Below, in pieces: positions 17,786-27,275 of a stretch of DNA of 64,000 nt; position 1 is the stretch's first letter; every line of letters begins with the position of its first letter. A program made the translations under genes and the position numbers. Location of the stretch: positions 12,389 through 76,388 of the forward strand of contig DLVL01000009.1 of the NCBI GenBank assembly GCA_003444085.1. The letters run 5' to 3'. The notes under the pieces are model-generated. The model did no database searches and was not told the DNA's origin. It saw only the letters and a list, made by a program, of their open reading frames with translations. This DNA is from Kosmotogaceae bacterium (GTDB taxonomy: Bacteria; Thermotogota; Thermotogae; Petrotogales; Kosmotogaceae).

Positions 17786-18101
17786 CCGATTCCTCCATAT
17801 CGTCAAGTCTGCCGATTGTAATCTTCATGTCTTTTACAATGTTCATTCCGAGTTCTCGGTTCAAGCGCTGTATCAGCGGCCTCTTGTGCAGACCGAGTTC
17901 GTGCGCCCAAAGCCCTTCCGTTACTGAGACATACAGGACACCCTCGCGGAAGTCGCTGATACAACTACGCCTTGCGATGGTTTCACCAACGAGTGTGTGC
18001 CATCTGTAACGCATAGTCAGCACGCGAAGCTTTGCAAAAAAGCCGTTTCGAGTGCTTAGTGAGTCGAAGACCCCCTTAAACGTGTCGAAATCCTTGTTCA
18101 C
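17769..18101 (-). CDS. DUF721 / DciA-like protein
   Basis: A 110-residue protein of the DUF721 family, with the core segment LYVSVTEGLWAHELGLHK (residues 56-73), which resembles the KH-like fold of DciA. In many bacteria DciA serves as the ancestral helicase-loader or operator, and DUF721 genes commonly sit beside gyrB or recF. That setting is seen here, directly upstream of gyrB and a few genes downstream of dnaG. The GTG start overlaps the TGA of the aminotransferase. Confidence 0.65.
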   Translation of the reverse strand: MNKDFDTFKGVFDSLSTRNGFFAKLRVLTMRYRWHTLVGETIARRSCISDFREGVLYVSVTEGLWAHELGLHKRPLIQRLNRELGMNIVKDMKITIGRLDDMEESDEEQI

Positions 18102-18958
18102 TGATCAACTCCCGTCCAACATTCTTCGTCGCTCATTATGAAGCCTTCGAAATTGTCCAGAAGCAGTCTGGTCAAACCATCTGTGAAATCCTCAATCAGT
18201 ACATGGTCGAGAATTCGCCTTATCGGCACAATTCCTGCACTGGTATGAGTAAGGAAGGCCTCTTCAGCTGCGAAGAGTTCCCAGCTCTTCACGTTGCGTT
18301 CTTCTATTGGAATCTCCATAGATCTTGCAAGCTTGATTACTATCTGACGAGTGATTCCCGGTAGAACACCTGACTTAATGTCAGGTGTGATTAGTGCTTC
18401 GTCTTTCACAAGAAAGAGGGTCGAAAAGGATCCTTCTGCGATATTCCCAAGTTCGTTGAGCATTATCATTTCATAGTTCTCACCAAGAATACGTCTGGTT
18501 AAGACATTCCAGGGAAGTCCTGGCGTCTTTATCACAGGATTTACGATGGCTGCAGATGGTCTGATATGAGGAGAAATCCCTACCCTAACACCGAGCTCAT
18601 AAATATCTCGGGATATCTCCGGGAGTTCTTGAAATATGAGAATAAGAGAGGAAACACCTTCGGTTTCTTCGAACAAGTTGATCCTGATACGCATCTCGCG
18701 GCTTTGAATCTTCTCGCGATTCCTATCGATCCCCTCGCTAACGAGCTTCACCAATTGAGAATAGCTGACTGAAACGGTCATCCCGAAAAGACCTGCTGAA
18801 AGCTTGAGTCGCTGGTAGTGACGTTTCAGCGAAAAAGGTAAAGAATTGTACGTCCTGAGTACCTCATAGACCACTGCGCTCGTGCTCATGGTCCTCAAAG
18901 GTAAGCCGCCTTTCAAGTCGTCAGCGGACAGCCAGCGATCTGAAATGAAACAGTCCAT
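18098..18958 (-). CDS. Class IV aminotransferase (BCAT / D-amino acid transaminase / PabC group)
   Basis: PLP enzyme of fold type IV, 286 residues. The likely cofactor lysine lies in NPVIKTPGLPWN near residue 145 and the phosphate-side segment AEGSFSTLFLV near 177; the usual Asn of EGSxxN is Thr. FLTHTSAGIVPI near 245 is the second half of the active site. Family members include branched-chain and D-amino acid transaminases and aminodeoxychorismate lyase; this sequence does not decide between them. The ATG at 18958 follows GAGGAGG, so the start lies 38 bases inside mtaB rather than at the GTG 18 bases earlier. Confidence 0.75.
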   Translation of the reverse strand: MDCFISDRWLSADDLKGGLPLRTMSTSAVVYEVLRTYNSLPFSLKRHYQRLKLSAGLFGMTVSVSYSQLVKLVSEGIDRNREKIQSREMRIRINLFEETEGVSSLILIFQELPEISRDIYELGVRVGISPHIRPSAAIVNPVIKTPGLPWNVLTRRILGENYEMIMLNELGNIAEGSFSTLFLVKDEALITPDIKSGVLPGITRQIVIKLARSMEIPIEERNVKSWELFAAEEAFLTHTSAGIVPIRRILDHVLIEDFTDGLTRLLLDNFEGFIMSDEECWTGVDQ

Positions 18959-20219
18959 ATGATAAAACCTCCTCACTGCAGATCTTCTCAGAGACTACAT
19001 CAACTAACTCTCCCTCTTCTCCAGAGGAAACAAGATGAGGGACATAATACTCATCCCGTCCAGAGGATGCCATGTGAGTTGTTCTCTCGATAAGCACCAC
19101 TCTTTTCTTTCCAAGACTTTTCTGCAGATAATTACGGGTACTCTCCTGTGAGAGACACTCAAGTCTTCTCGCGCGTTCTTTTCTGACCGCTACTGGCACC
19201 TGATCTCTTAAGCGCGCTGCCACTGTACCTGGGCGTGGCGAAAACCTGAAAATGTGAGTTTTGAGGAATCCCACTTCCTTCACCACTTCACACGTTTCGT
19301 CGAAGTCAGTTTCTGACTCAGAAGGAAACCCGACGATAACGTCCGTGGTCAGTGCTATGAGTGGATTAAGCTCTCTCAATGCATCAACTAACGACATGAA
19401 AGAATCTCTATCATAACCCCTGTTCATCAGGGACAGAACTCTGCTGGAACCGCTTTGAAGTGAAAGATGTAAGTGTTGGGCGATTCTCGGGTTCAACGCA
19501 ATGTAATCTACGAGTTTATGTTCAACAAACGCCGGATGCAAAGAACTGAGCCTTAGACGCCATTCACCTTTAACAGTGTTGAGTTCCTGTAAGAGCCCTA
19601 ACAATGACGAATCGCAGTCATTACCGTAGAAACAGATATTCAGCCCTGTCAAAACGATTTCTTTGAACCCTCTGTCAACGAGATTCTCAAATTCACTCTT
19701 CACAACTGAAACAGGCTTGCTCCGAATTGAGTTTCCCCTTGCCAGTCTGACCCTACAGTAAGTACAGCCGTTGCTGCAACCATCCTGAATAGTCACATAA
19801 GCCCGTGTCCTCCCCTCCGGAGCACTCAGCGATAAGGGAAGCCCTTTTTCTGAGCAGCATGACTCTGTATCGCCATACAGTATCTGTTTGATAACAGAAT
19901 CTATACTTGTCTTGTACATGCTTTTTATGACTTCGTCGAAGCCAAGCCTTCGAAGCTCAGATTCAGAAAGCTCTGAATAGCAGCCTGTTACAAAAAACAT
20001 CGAATCCGGGTTCTTGGCCTTCAAACTTCTATAGCGCTGTCTCAATTTCCTTTCAGCTTCGGCGGTAACTGTGCACGAATTGAAGAGAAAGATGTCCCCA
20101 GCACTTCCATCAATTGTCACATCGAACTCTTTCGACAGGAGCCTCTGCATATGCGCGCTTTCACACTGGTTCAGTTTGCACCCAAATGTGTGTATTGCAA
20201 GGCTTCTCCTCTGTGTCAT
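18921..20219 (-). CDS. mtaB: tRNA t6A methylthiotransferase, MtaB/MiaB family
   Basis: Radical-SAM enzyme that adds a methylthio group to t6A37 of tRNA. The N-terminal UPF0004 domain carries three cluster cysteines (FGCKLNQCES near 14-18, NSCTVT near 49, TGCYSE near 79). The radical-SAM CxxxCxxC lies near 148-155 (CSNGCTYC), and a TRAM-like tail is at the C-terminus. FGCKLNQ is the form typical of MtaB rather than MiaB. The ATG overlaps the CBS-protein stop by four bases. Confidence 0.85.
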   Translation of the reverse strand: MTQRRSLAIHTFGCKLNQCESAHMQRLLSKEFDVTIDGSAGDIFLFNSCTVTAEAERKLRQRYRSLKAKNPDSMFFVTGCYSELSESELRRLGFDEVIKSMYKTSIDSVIKQILYGDTESCCSEKGLPLSLSAPEGRTRAYVTIQDGCSNGCTYCRVRLARGNSIRSKPVSVVKSEFENLVDRGFKEIVLTGLNICFYGNDCDSSLLGLLQELNTVKGEWRLRLSSLHPAFVEHKLVDYIALNPRIAQHLHLSLQSGSSRVLSLMNRGYDRDSFMSLVDALRELNPLIALTTDVIVGFPSESETDFDETCEVVKEVGFLKTHIFRFSPRPGTVAARLRDQVPVAVRKERARRLECLSQESTRNYLQKSLGKKRVVLIERTTHMASSGRDEYYVPHLVSSGEEGELVDVVSEKICSEEVLSYGLFHFRSLAVR

Positions 20220-20668
20220 TCGCTGATTGTCCCGTGAGATGCCGCGTGTATCAGATGAATTCTTGTGACGATTCCGATAAGTCTGTTCTGTTCATCAACA
20301 ACAGGAAGAGTCTTCAGACCATTCTTGATCAACAGGTCAGCGGCGTACATTACGGTATCATCGTCCGCCACAGCAATTGGTGGTTTCTTCATGTAGTCAA
20401 TCACAGGACGGTTCCGCATCTGTGCCAACCGCTGGACGAATTGCTGTGTATCAGGAATGAATGATGCTGACTGTAATAGACTGAAGTAACTTGGCACCGC
20501 ATTTCTGATGATGTCAGTCTCGCTCATGAACCCAATTACCCTGTAATACTCGTCGACAACAGGAAGCCCGGCGGTTCTCTTTCGCAAACATATATGAGTG
20601 AATGTTTCGATAGTTTCATCTTCGAATACTGCAGAGACGTCCCTTATCATTGCTTCCCTGACGAGCAT
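20216..20668 (-). CDS. CBS-domain pair protein
   Basis: A 150-residue protein made of two CBS motifs and nothing else: the first about residues 5-62 (RTAGLPVVDEYYRVIGFMSETDI), the second about 88-145 (GLKTLPVVDEQNRLIGIVTRIHL). Stand-alone CBS pairs bind adenosyl nucleotides and act as energy or ligand sensors, usually on a partner protein. The gene sits between a sugar-phosphate kinase and mtaB with tight spacing, so co-expression is sure but the partner is unknown. Confidence 0.85.
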   Translation of the reverse strand: MLVREAMIRDVSAVFEDETIETFTHICLRKRTAGLPVVDEYYRVIGFMSETDIIRNAVPSYFSLLQSASFIPDTQQFVQRLAQMRNRPVIDYMKKPPIAVADDDTVMYAADLLIKNGLKTLPVVDEQNRLIGIVTRIHLIHAASHGTISE

Positions 20669-20672
20669 CTAC

Positions 20673-21632
20673 TCACCTCAGCTTCTTGATCGTGAAGAAG
20701 TCCTCGAATCTGATGACATCTTCATCTGTAATAATCATCTTCTCAACATATGCACTCTCAGCTATTGCCGCTGCCATCGCATGCTTAGCTGCCCCAAAGT
20801 AGTCATCAGGAGTTATCAACAGATGATGCACTGCACCAGCAATCAGACTGTCTCCCGTCCCCAGTAGATGCGACCTTTCAACTTGTTCCTTGGTTGAAAG
20901 AAGCCAGGTTCCCTCTGAGGTAGCGATTACATCACCCTCTATATGGAATGAGACAACAGCCATGAGCGATCCGCGACTTACTATTTCCTCCGCCGCACCC
21001 TGATAATCTTCCAACTCCACAAGCTCCTGTCCAAAAAGCTCCTGTGCACCACGCAAGTCAGGTTTGGCTATTGACACAGCACCACTTTCTACAGCTTTCT
21101 CAAACAGAGGCCCGACTGCCTCCACAATCACCACCTTGCCTTCGGCACGCGCTTCTTCGGAAAGAGTCGCGTAGAAGTCATCAGGAACACCCGGGGGAGC
21201 GCTTCCAGAAATCACTACGATTCTCGATCTTTTCAAACCAATTCTGAATCTGCGCATGAACATTTCCAGGTCTTCCTCAGTTATTGAAGGCCCCACGGAG
21301 TTAATCTCCGTCATTGTATCGTTGATAGGATCGACAATCGTTATGTTCTCGCGAGTCTCTTCTTCAACATGAACAAAAGAAGTGGAAATTAGCGGACTTA
21401 CCTCTCGGAGTCGTTCTTCAACAACTGTGCCGATAAAGCCTCCAATGAAACCTATTGCGAGACTCGGAACCTGCAGCCCTGACAATATAATAGATACGTT
21501 GACACCTTTGCCACCAGGTTGCATTACTGAGTACTTAGGGTTTTTGACCCGGTGAAGCCTGTCAACCTCCAGATTTTCAACAATCAATTCCCTATCCAGT
21601 GCAGGGTTCAACGTAACAGTGAGTACATCCAC
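20673..21632 (-). CDS. PfkB-family sugar-phosphate kinase, 1-phosphofructokinase type
   Basis: ATP-dependent kinase of the ribokinase/PfkB family. It opens with TVTLNPALD (residues 5-13), typical of the FruK/LacC group, has GGKGVNVS near 40, the anion-hole and catalytic-base motif GTGDSLIAGA near 255, and is 319 residues. FruK makes fructose 1,6-bisphosphate from fructose 1-phosphate; tagatose 6-phosphate kinase is the main alternative. I prefer the GTG at 21632 because GGAGG is five bases upstream; the ATG at 21644 has no site. No fructose PTS genes are nearby. Confidence 0.75.
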   Translation of the reverse strand: MDVLTVTLNPALDRELIVENLEVDRLHRVKNPKYSVMQPGGKGVNVSIILSGLQVPSLAIGFIGGFIGTVVEERLREVSPLISTSFVHVEEETRENITIVDPINDTMTEINSVGPSITEEDLEMFMRRFRIGLKRSRIVVISGSAPPGVPDDFYATLSEEARAEGKVVIVEAVGPLFEKAVESGAVSIAKPDLRGAQELFGQELVELEDYQGAAEEIVSRGSLMAVVSFHIEGDVIATSEGTWLLSTKEQVERSHLLGTGDSLIAGAVHHLLITPDDYFGAAKHAMAAAIAESAYVEKMIITDEDVIRFEDFFTIKKLR

Positions 21633-21653
21633 AGTAACCTCCATGCAGGCCGG

Positions 21654-22382
21654 TTATCTCACTAGAGCGCCGTCCTGGAGTACGAAGTCGAAGGGTGATC
21701 CAGTATACTGAATTTTACCATTTCGAAGCAGAATCATCAAATCGGAAATCTCCAGAAGTCTTGTATAGGAGCGAGAAGACACCACAATCGTGTGTGTTGC
21801 CTTCCTTGCAGCAAGAATGTCTTTCAGAGTTGCAATCAGTTCATCGTCAAGGTGATCCAGTACGTTGTCGAAGATTATCACTTCAGGTTTTCTGAACACA
21901 ACGGATAGTATCAGCAGTACTAACCTCTGAAAGGACGAAAGTGAATCTATTCCTGTTCTTGGATCTTCCTTGAGCAGTTCTGAAGCTCCCATCTTTTCGA
22001 ACAGGTCGAGCTCTTCATCAGAGAACTCCGTAAAGGTGAAGCTCCTGCCTTTCGTGAGCCTGAAAAACTCAAGGATTGAAAACTGCCTTATCGCACCCAA
22101 GAAACTCGAATCTGTATATGCGACCCTTCCACGAAGATCCTTCGTATCCATCAAAGATACATCCTCACCAAAAAGAAGCGTCTTGCCACTGTAAGAAACA
22201 TTTGGGATAAACTCTTCATTGAGTCTCAGAAAAGAGCGCAATAACATCGACTTCCCGGCCCAACGCGAACCGACAACTAATGAAAGAGATGTCGCGGCGA
22301 TATCGAGGTTGATATTACTGAGTACTTCTGTGCGACCTACGTGGAGGGAATAATCCACAAGAGAAAGAGCAACCTCACTCAC
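21654..22382 (-). CDS. Degenerate ABC-type ATPase, no permease
   Basis: A 242-residue ABC ATPase fold. Walker A is present as GSRWAGKS (38-45), but other catalytic elements are altered. The signature is LSSFQ (148-152) instead of LSGGQ. The Walker B Asp (about 172) is followed by Asn in place of the catalytic Glu (IIFDNVLDHLDD). The H-loop position reads VVSSRS, with no His, and the Q-loop has no Gln. It may bind ATP and hydrolyse poorly, acting as a switch. The GTG start overlaps the stop of the preceding 54-residue gene. It lies between rpoD and the fruK-like kinase, with no membrane subunit nearby. Confidence 0.7.
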   Translation of the reverse strand: MSEVALSLVDYSLHVGRTEVLSNINLDIAATSLSLVVGSRWAGKSMLLRSFLRLNEEFIPNVSYSGKTLLFGEDVSLMDTKDLRGRVAYTDSSFLGAIRQFSILEFFRLTKGRSFTFTEFSDEELDLFEKMGASELLKEDPRTGIDSLSSFQRLVLLILSVVFRKPEVIIFDNVLDHLDDELIATLKDILAARKATHTIVVSSRSYTRLLEISDLMILLRNGKIQYTGSPFDFVLQDGALVR

Positions 22383-22539
22383 TAGATTGCTTCTTCTCTG
22401 TTTCGCTGCTGGAAGAGAGGCGTTTCAGCATCTCTTCGTTTGCTTTTGAGTCACCATTTTTTGCCATTCTTATGAGATCTATTTGGGAGACGATTCTTGG
22501 ACTGGTCGCGATAGGACGAGCCACTTTCTTCTGCGACAC
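22375..22539 (-). CDS. Small basic hypothetical protein downstream of rpoD
   Basis: A 54-residue frame from GTG (22537-22539) with AAGGAG ten bases upstream, ending eight bases inside the ABC ATPase gene, which argues for real translation coupling. The centre reads DLIRMAKNGDSKANEEMLKR (about residues 20-39), which resembles the segment [17 protein letters not shown] of the RpoD encoded just upstream, that is, the junction of sigma regions 1.2 and 2. Both tails are charged and probably disordered. I do not recognise a family. Confidence 0.5.
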   Translation of the reverse strand: MSQKKVARPIATSPRIVSQIDLIRMAKNGDSKANEEMLKRLSSSSETEKKQSSE

Positions 22540-22631
22540 CAAAATCACTCTCCTTCATCATCAATTGTAACTACATGTGATTGCTTCTTAATGATGCGCA
22601 CTTGAAAAAACGGTTATAGATTGTCGAAGAA

Positions 22632-23852
22632 TCAGTCCTTCTTTGCGTTGTTCAGCATACCAAGAAGCGCCTTCAATTGCTTGCTTCGAGAAGGATGGCG
22701 CAGTTTTCGCAATGCCTTAACCTCTATCTGTCTTATGCGTTCTCTTGTAACATTAAAGAATTGCCCAACTTCTTCCAGCGTCTTGGTTTTTCCATCAAGC
22801 AAACCATAACGCATCTTCAGAACCATAGCTTCTCTGGGGCTCAACGTATCAAGAACCTGATCAATCTGTTCTCTGAGAAGCATCTTCATGGCTGATTCTT
22901 CAGGCCTCTCCAGGGATTCGTCATGGATGAAATCTCCCATCGTTGATTCCTCATCACCACTGATAGGAGACTCCAAAGACACAGTCTCTTTGGAAGCGGC
23001 AAGGATTTCCTCAATCTTCTCGGGTGTTTTTCCGGTCAATTTCCCAAGCTCTTCAACTGTTGGGTATTCTCCGTTTTCCTGCAGGTGCTCCCTGATAACT
23101 TTGTTCACTTTGTTTATCGTCTCTACCATATGAACAGGAACGCGTATTGTTCTTGCCTGATCAGCTATGGCGCGAGTTATTGCCTGACGTATCCACCAGG
23201 TCGCATAAGTGCTGAATTTGTAGCCCTTTTTCCAATCGAACTTCTCAACCGCCTTGATCAAACCGATATTGCCTTCCTGGATCAGGTCCAGAAAAGAGAG
23301 TCCTCTTCCGATGTACCGTTTAGCTATAGATACTACGAGACGCAAGTTTGCCGTAATCAGTTCTTCGCGAGCTTTGGGATCGCCTTTCTGAGCACGCCTC
23401 GCAAGCTCCCTCTCTTTGCTGGGAGTCAGAAGAGATATCTTGCCGATCTCTTTCAGATACATCTTTATCGGATCCTTCAAAGAGATGTTGTCGTACATCT
23501 CTGGAGATGTTTCAAGAAGCGTTACGATCTCTTCTGTTTCGGTGTCATCACCGTCTACTTCGGAATTGGCTTCCTTTTCCAGGATCTTTATCCTGTTCTT
23601 CTCAAACTCCTCATAGATTATCTCAACCAGGGAAGAATCAAAGCCCTCATAGTCTGGCGGAAAGGCGTTGTCTATGTCTTCATATGTAACGAAACCTTTT
23701 TTTCTTCCGAGTTTCAGGAGTTTCTTGATCTGTTTCTGGACATCATCCCGGCTGAGCACCTGAGCTGCTTGTTCTCGCCCAGGTATTTTGATTTCCTTTA
23801 CCCGCTTCTTTCGAATGTCCTCAGACTTGCTCTTTTCCAATTCTCTCACCAT
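22632..23852 (-). CDS. rpoD: RNA polymerase primary sigma factor
   Basis: Housekeeping sigma-70, 406 residues. Region 1.2 starts near 125 ([11 protein letters not shown]), region 2 carries [14 protein letters not shown] near 210 with the -10 recognition helix, region 3 follows, and region 4 has the [23 protein letters not shown] near 355. The first 110 residues are a charged region 1.1. The start is not certain: the ATG at 23852 has poor spacing to AAGG, and a TTG four codons later is preceded by GGTGAGAG. It overlaps dnaG by 32 bases, the classic macromolecular synthesis arrangement. Confidence 0.95.
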   Translation of the reverse strand: MVRELEKSKSEDIRKKRVKEIKIPGREQAAQVLSRDDVQKQIKKLLKLGRKKGFVTYEDIDNAFPPDYEGFDSSLVEIIYEEFEKNRIKILEKEANSEVDGDDTETEEIVTLLETSPEMYDNISLKDPIKMYLKEIGKISLLTPSKERELARRAQKGDPKAREELITANLRLVVSIAKRYIGRGLSFLDLIQEGNIGLIKAVEKFDWKKGYKFSTYATWWIRQAITRAIADQARTIRVPVHMVETINKVNKVIREHLQENGEYPTVEELGKLTGKTPEKIEEILAASKETVSLESPISGDEESTMGDFIHDESLERPEESAMKMLLREQIDQVLDTLSPREAMVLKMRYGLLDGKTKTLEEVGQFFNVTRERIRQIEVKALRKLRHPSRSKQLKALLGMLNNAKKD

Positions 23853-25557
23853 CCTTGCGAACTTCCTTCAGAAGCCTGTGAAGCTCAATGCTTCTTCTCA
23901 TCAGGGCGTTTTTCGTCTCGACATCAATCTTCGCCCGCAGTTTTCTGTTGATCACTCTTATCTGCTCACTGATTATCTTCTTGTCAATACGTTCCTCAAT
24001 CTGTTCGACAATTTGAGTTGCCACCAATTGATCAAGCGGCACATCTGCCAGGTCCATTACTTCTTCTCCGGTTGAAGCATCACAGGCTCGCAACATCTCT
24101 TCCAGGTCTGCTTCCTTTCTCATAAGATCTGCGAGCTTTGCAAATGCTTCAGAACTCTCAAACAGGTCAAGAATCCTCATCAGTCTTGGACGCAAGTCAG
24201 GATGCTTCAAATAGACCATCATCAATTCCTTTTCAACAAGCTTAAGTGAGGAGCGTTTGGAACGTAGAGCAACCCTGATCCTTTCAGGATTCTTAAGGGT
24301 ATTGGCGATCAGTTCTTCATCGACATCCGTCAAATCAGAAAGAGTTGAGACCATTTGCTGAAATGAACCTATCCTTCCACTGGCCCGATATGACTCCATT
24401 AAAGGCCTGGCAAGTTCGAGCAGCTTCTGTCTTCCCTCCGGAGTAGTAAGATCAACATTGCGTTTCAGAAGTTCAACAAGAAATACTGGCGCCGGGGTGC
24501 CTTCCTCAAGGGCTCCTCTAAGAGCCTTTTTCCCTTTCCTTACAAGCATTTCGGCAGGATCTTTCGTCGTTGCGGAGACAACAGCGACTTGCATACCACT
24601 ACTCTCTGCGATTTCTATAGATCTCCTTGTCGCTTTTAGACCAGCTGGGTCACTGTCAAGGAAGAGAACCAGATTTTCTGTAACCTTCGAGATCATGCGA
24701 ATATGCGAGGACGTTAAGGCAGTACCTAGCAAACCAACGACATTATGCACCCCTGCTTCGTGAAGGGCAAGCACATCAAAATAGCCTTCCACCACGACCA
24801 TGAAATCCAGTTCTGCAGAAGCTGTCTTCGCGCGAGAGAAATTGTACAGTGTGCGGCTTTTCCTGAAGTATTTTGTCTCGGGAGAGTTCAGATACTTTGG
24901 GCCTTCCCTTTCTTCAAGGATACGCGCCCCTATTGCTACTGTTCTTCCTGATTCGTTGTCTATTGGAAAGATCAAACGTCCCTCAAAACGTTCTCTGGCT
25001 GCCGCTCCCTTACCACTGAAGAGTCCGGCACGTTCTATCTCATCACTCCTGAAACCTTGTGAAGAAAGAGCTCTTCTTAGACCTGTCCCTTTCTCCGGAG
25101 AAAAACCTATCTTGAAGTGACGCATTGTCTCCCTGGATATGCCTCGCTTTTCTGTAAGATAATTCACTGGACCAGACTCTGCTGCCTGGTCAATCATCCG
25201 CCTGTAGTAGTCAACTGCACATTCAAGAAGTGTAACGTATCTTTCATACCCTGATTGCTGTCTGGATTCCGACTCAATAACCACACCGGCTATATCAGCC
25301 AGCCTTCTGACGGAATCATTGAAAGAGACATCTTCAATCTTCTGAAGAAATGCTATTATGTCGCCGCTTTCGCCACAACCAAAGCAATGGAAGAAGCCTT
25401 TGTTCGGATGCACATAGAAGGAAGGGTCGTTATCACTGTGAAAAGGGCATAGCCCCCGAAAATAGCTTCCTGATTTCTCCAGGTTGACGTACCTGCCGAT
25501 GAAGTCGACGATGTCCACAGAACGCTTGACTTCGTCAATTGTACTTTTGCTGTACAA
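23821..25557 (-). CDS. dnaG: DNA primase
   Basis: Synthesises RNA primers at the replication fork. The CHC2 zinc finger uses C37, H40, C58 and C61. The TOPRIM core has [13 protein letters not shown] near 265 and the metal-binding LDSDPAG near 305, and the helicase-binding C-terminal part (about 440-578) is helical and charged. The TTG start at 25557 follows GGTGGTGGTGA. It is the first gene of the rpoD run; a hairpin from the ribosomal operon lies just upstream, and no promoter is obvious. Confidence 0.94.
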   Translation of the reverse strand: MYSKSTIDEVKRSVDIVDFIGRYVNLEKSGSYFRGLCPFHSDNDPSFYVHPNKGFFHCFGCGESGDIIAFLQKIEDVSFNDSVRRLADIAGVVIESESRQQSGYERYVTLLECAVDYYRRMIDQAAESGPVNYLTEKRGISRETMRHFKIGFSPEKGTGLRRALSSQGFRSDEIERAGLFSGKGAAARERFEGRLIFPIDNESGRTVAIGARILEEREGPKYLNSPETKYFRKSRTLYNFSRAKTASAELDFMVVVEGYFDVLALHEAGVHNVVGLLGTALTSSHIRMISKVTENLVLFLDSDPAGLKATRRSIEIAESSGMQVAVVSATTKDPAEMLVRKGKKALRGALEEGTPAPVFLVELLKRNVDLTTPEGRQKLLELARPLMESYRASGRIGSFQQMVSTLSDLTDVDEELIANTLKNPERIRVALRSKRSSLKLVEKELMMVYLKHPDLRPRLMRILDLFESSEAFAKLADLMRKEADLEEMLRACDASTGEEVMDLADVPLDQLVATQIVEQIEERIDKKIISEQIRVINRKLRAKIDVETKNALMRRSIELHRLLKEVRKDGERIGKEQV

Positions 25558-25574
25558 ATCACCACCACCGGGAA

Positions 25575-25599
25575 ATGATGGGCCTTAACGACCCATCAT
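25575..25599 (-). terminator. Hairpin after rpsI, possible terminator
   Basis: Arms ATGATGGG (25575-25582) and CCCATCAT (25592-25599) pair perfectly. On the minus strand only three T follow, so termination may be partial, allowing some read-through from the ribosomal genes into dnaG. Confidence 0.5.
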
Positions 25600-25615
25600 A
25601 AAAGAAACTCTGCAG

Positions 25616-26020
25616 TTATCTCTTGGAGTATTGAGGAGCTTTTCTTGCCTTCTTCAGACCGTACTTCTTTCGCTCGACCATTCTTGAGTCACGGGTAAGA
25701 AGACCATCGCTCTTGAGGATCTTTCTGAGGTCGGGGTTGAATCTGGTAAGTGCTCTTGCGATACCTAATCTTATCGCACCAGCCTGTCCTGATAACCCTC
25801 CACCATTAACACGAATGATCATGTCAAACTTTCCCAGAGATTCAGTCATTACCACGGGCTTTAGTGCGTATCTCACCCATGCATCGTTGTTCAGGTAGTC
25901 CTTAAGCTCATTGTACTGCTTGCCATTTATTGTAAATCTACCATCCCCTGGTCTGAGATGAACTCTAGCAACAGCCGACTTGCGCCGCCCAGTTCCATAA
26001 TAATCAATCTTTTCGGCCAT
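25616..26020 (-). CDS. rpsI: 30S ribosomal protein S9
   Basis: 134 residues, full length. The N-terminal [16 protein letters not shown] (5-20) and the C-terminal basic tail ending [12 protein letters not shown], which reaches toward the P-site tRNA, identify the protein. It is paired with rplM upstream (11-base gap), as in nearly all bacteria. Confidence 0.97.
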   Translation of the reverse strand: MAEKIDYYGTGRRKSAVARVHLRPGDGRFTINGKQYNELKDYLNNDAWVRYALKPVVMTESLGKFDMIIRVNGGGLSGQAGAIRLGIARALTRFNPDLRKILKSDGLLTRDSRMVERKKYGLKKARKAPQYSKR

Positions 26021-26031
26021 AATATCCTCCC

Positions 26032-26556
26032 TTACCTGACAAGTTCAATCGGTTCCGGCTTCTGCGCTGAATGCTTGTGCTCAGGACCCGCATAGACCTT
26101 CAGTTTTTTGAGCATCCTGTGTGCCAGCGTGTTCTTCGGAAGCATTCTCCTCACTGCCAGTTTGATCATCTTCTCGGGATGCTTCTTCCTCATCTGAGAT
26201 GCTGGTACGCTCTTTATGCCCCCTGGATAACCGGAGTGACTGTAATAGAACTTGTCCGAGAGCTTATTCCCGGTCAGAAGGACCTCTGAGGAGTTGATCA
26301 CAACCACAAAATCGCCGACATCAACATTTGGTGTGTAGTACGGCTTGTGTTTGCCCATGAGAATAACCGCTATCCGAGAAGCGAGTCTGCCAAGAGGAAC
26401 TCCCTTGGCGTCAACCAGATACCACTTCTTCTCAAGAGGTGTTCCATCAGCCTTCACGATGCTTCTGTTTATCTTCTCAATATCACCTTTTCGCTTTGTG
26501 CTGACTATCTTTTTGTCGCTCTTCATTCTGCAAAATGGAGTCTTCTGTATCGTCAT
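26032..26556 (-). CDS. rplM: 50S ribosomal protein L13 with N-terminal extension
   Basis: The L13 core begins at [18 protein letters not shown] (about residue 43) and includes the GDFVVVIN segment and the YSHSGYPGG loop. The protein is 174 residues, about 30 more than the usual 142-150, the excess being a basic N-terminal extension. The ATG at 26556 has GGAGG eight bases upstream; the frame could begin at a TTG five codons earlier, but that codon overlaps the site. Even the next internal Met (MKSDKK) would leave an extension. Confidence 0.95.
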   Translation of the reverse strand: MTIQKTPFCRMKSDKKIVSTKRKGDIEKINRSIVKADGTPLEKKWYLVDAKGVPLGRLASRIAVILMGKHKPYYTPNVDVGDFVVVINSSEVLLTGNKLSDKFYYSHSGYPGGIKSVPASQMRKKHPEKMIKLAVRRMLPKNTLAHRMLKKLKVYAGPEHKHSAQKPEPIELVR

Positions 26557-26578
26557 ATGATCATCCTCCAACCTGACC

Positions 26579-26842
26579 TCAAATACTCTCAGTCATTTCG
26601 TAGACACTTACAATCTTGCGCTTTCGTTTTGTCTCGAAACGAACAATACCATCTACGAGTGAGTAAAGTGTGTGATCTCGACCTATTCCAACGTTCTCTC
26701 CAGGATGAATTCTCGTTCCCCTCTGTCTGAGGATTATCGTTCCAGCCCGGACTCTGGAGCTGTCTCCCCTCTTTACACCGAGGTATTTTGGATTGCTATC
26801 ATTTCCATTTCTTGCTGCGCCGCCACTTTTCTTGTGAGCCAT
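26579..26842 (-). CDS. rpmA: 50S ribosomal protein L27
   Basis: 87 residues beginning [16 protein letters not shown], the exact form of mature bacterial L27, with no Firmicutes-type cleavable N-terminal extension. [14 protein letters not shown] lies at about 31-44. It follows rplU by 17 bases without the Prp protease gene, which agrees with an uncleaved N-terminus. Confidence 0.97.
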   Translation of the reverse strand: MAHKKSGGAARNGNDSNPKYLGVKRGDSSRVRAGTIILRQRGTRIHPGENVGIGRDHTLYSLVDGIVRFETKRKRKIVSVYEMTESI

Positions 26843-26859
26843 GATTACACCCCCTCAGC

Positions 26860-27174
26860 CTAGTAATCGATCTTCTGGATTGTGACCTTTGTAAGCCACT
26901 GCCTGTGGCCTCTCACGCGGTCATAACTCTTTCTCGGGCGGAACTTCACTATTAACTCTTTCTTATCGCGAAAGTGCTGTTCCACACGACCCATCACCCG
27001 AGCACCATCAAGATAGGGGGTACCTATGCGTGCGCCTTCATCGTCTCTCACGAGTAGGACACGGTCAAACGTTATCTCGTCCCCCTCGTCATAACCGTTC
27101 TGTCTCAGGGTATACAGCGTCGCGCCTTCTTCGACACGATACTGCCTCCCGGAGGTTTCAATTATTGCGTACAT
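26860..27174 (-). CDS. rplU: 50S ribosomal protein L21
   Basis: 104 residues, from MYAIIETSGRQYRVEEG to VTIQKIDY. The ATG at 27174 sits 11 bases after GGAGG; the frame extends ten codons further upstream but those lie over the ribosome binding site. It is first in the rplU-rpmA pair and is preceded by a leader of about 90 bases with a hairpin. Confidence 0.97.
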   Translation of the reverse strand: MYAIIETSGRQYRVEEGATLYTLRQNGYDEGDEITFDRVLLVRDDEGARIGTPYLDGARVMGRVEQHFRDKKELIVKFRPRKSYDRVRGHRQWLTKVTIQKIDY

Positions 27175-27212
27175 AAACTCTCGCACCTCCAATGCAATAA
27201 ACATCTGCTGAC

Positions 27213-27238
27213 GCAGGTGCCGGATGGCTTATACCTGC
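27213..27238 (-). promoter_or_regulatory. Hairpin in the rplU leader
   Basis: Arms GCAGGT and ACCTGC (27213-27218 and 27233-27238) lie between the candidate promoter and the start of rplU. r-protein leaders for L21 are known in Firmicutes; whether this is related cannot be judged from one sequence. Confidence 0.25.
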
Positions 27239-27266
27239 CTCAAGCATCGCGAATAATACCCACGCA

Positions 27267-27275
27267 ATTGTATCA
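27267..27275 (-). promoter_or_regulatory. Extended -10 promoter for rplU-rpmA
   Basis: Minus strand TGATACAAT, a TGn plus TACAAT extended -10, about 93 bases upstream of rplU. No clear -35 box. Confidence 0.45.

Noticed and set aside
23085..23951. A 288-codon plus-strand open frame opposite rpoD
   Set aside because: Antisense to conserved sigma-factor codons; composition rich in Phe, Leu and Ser from reversed codons; no start signal.
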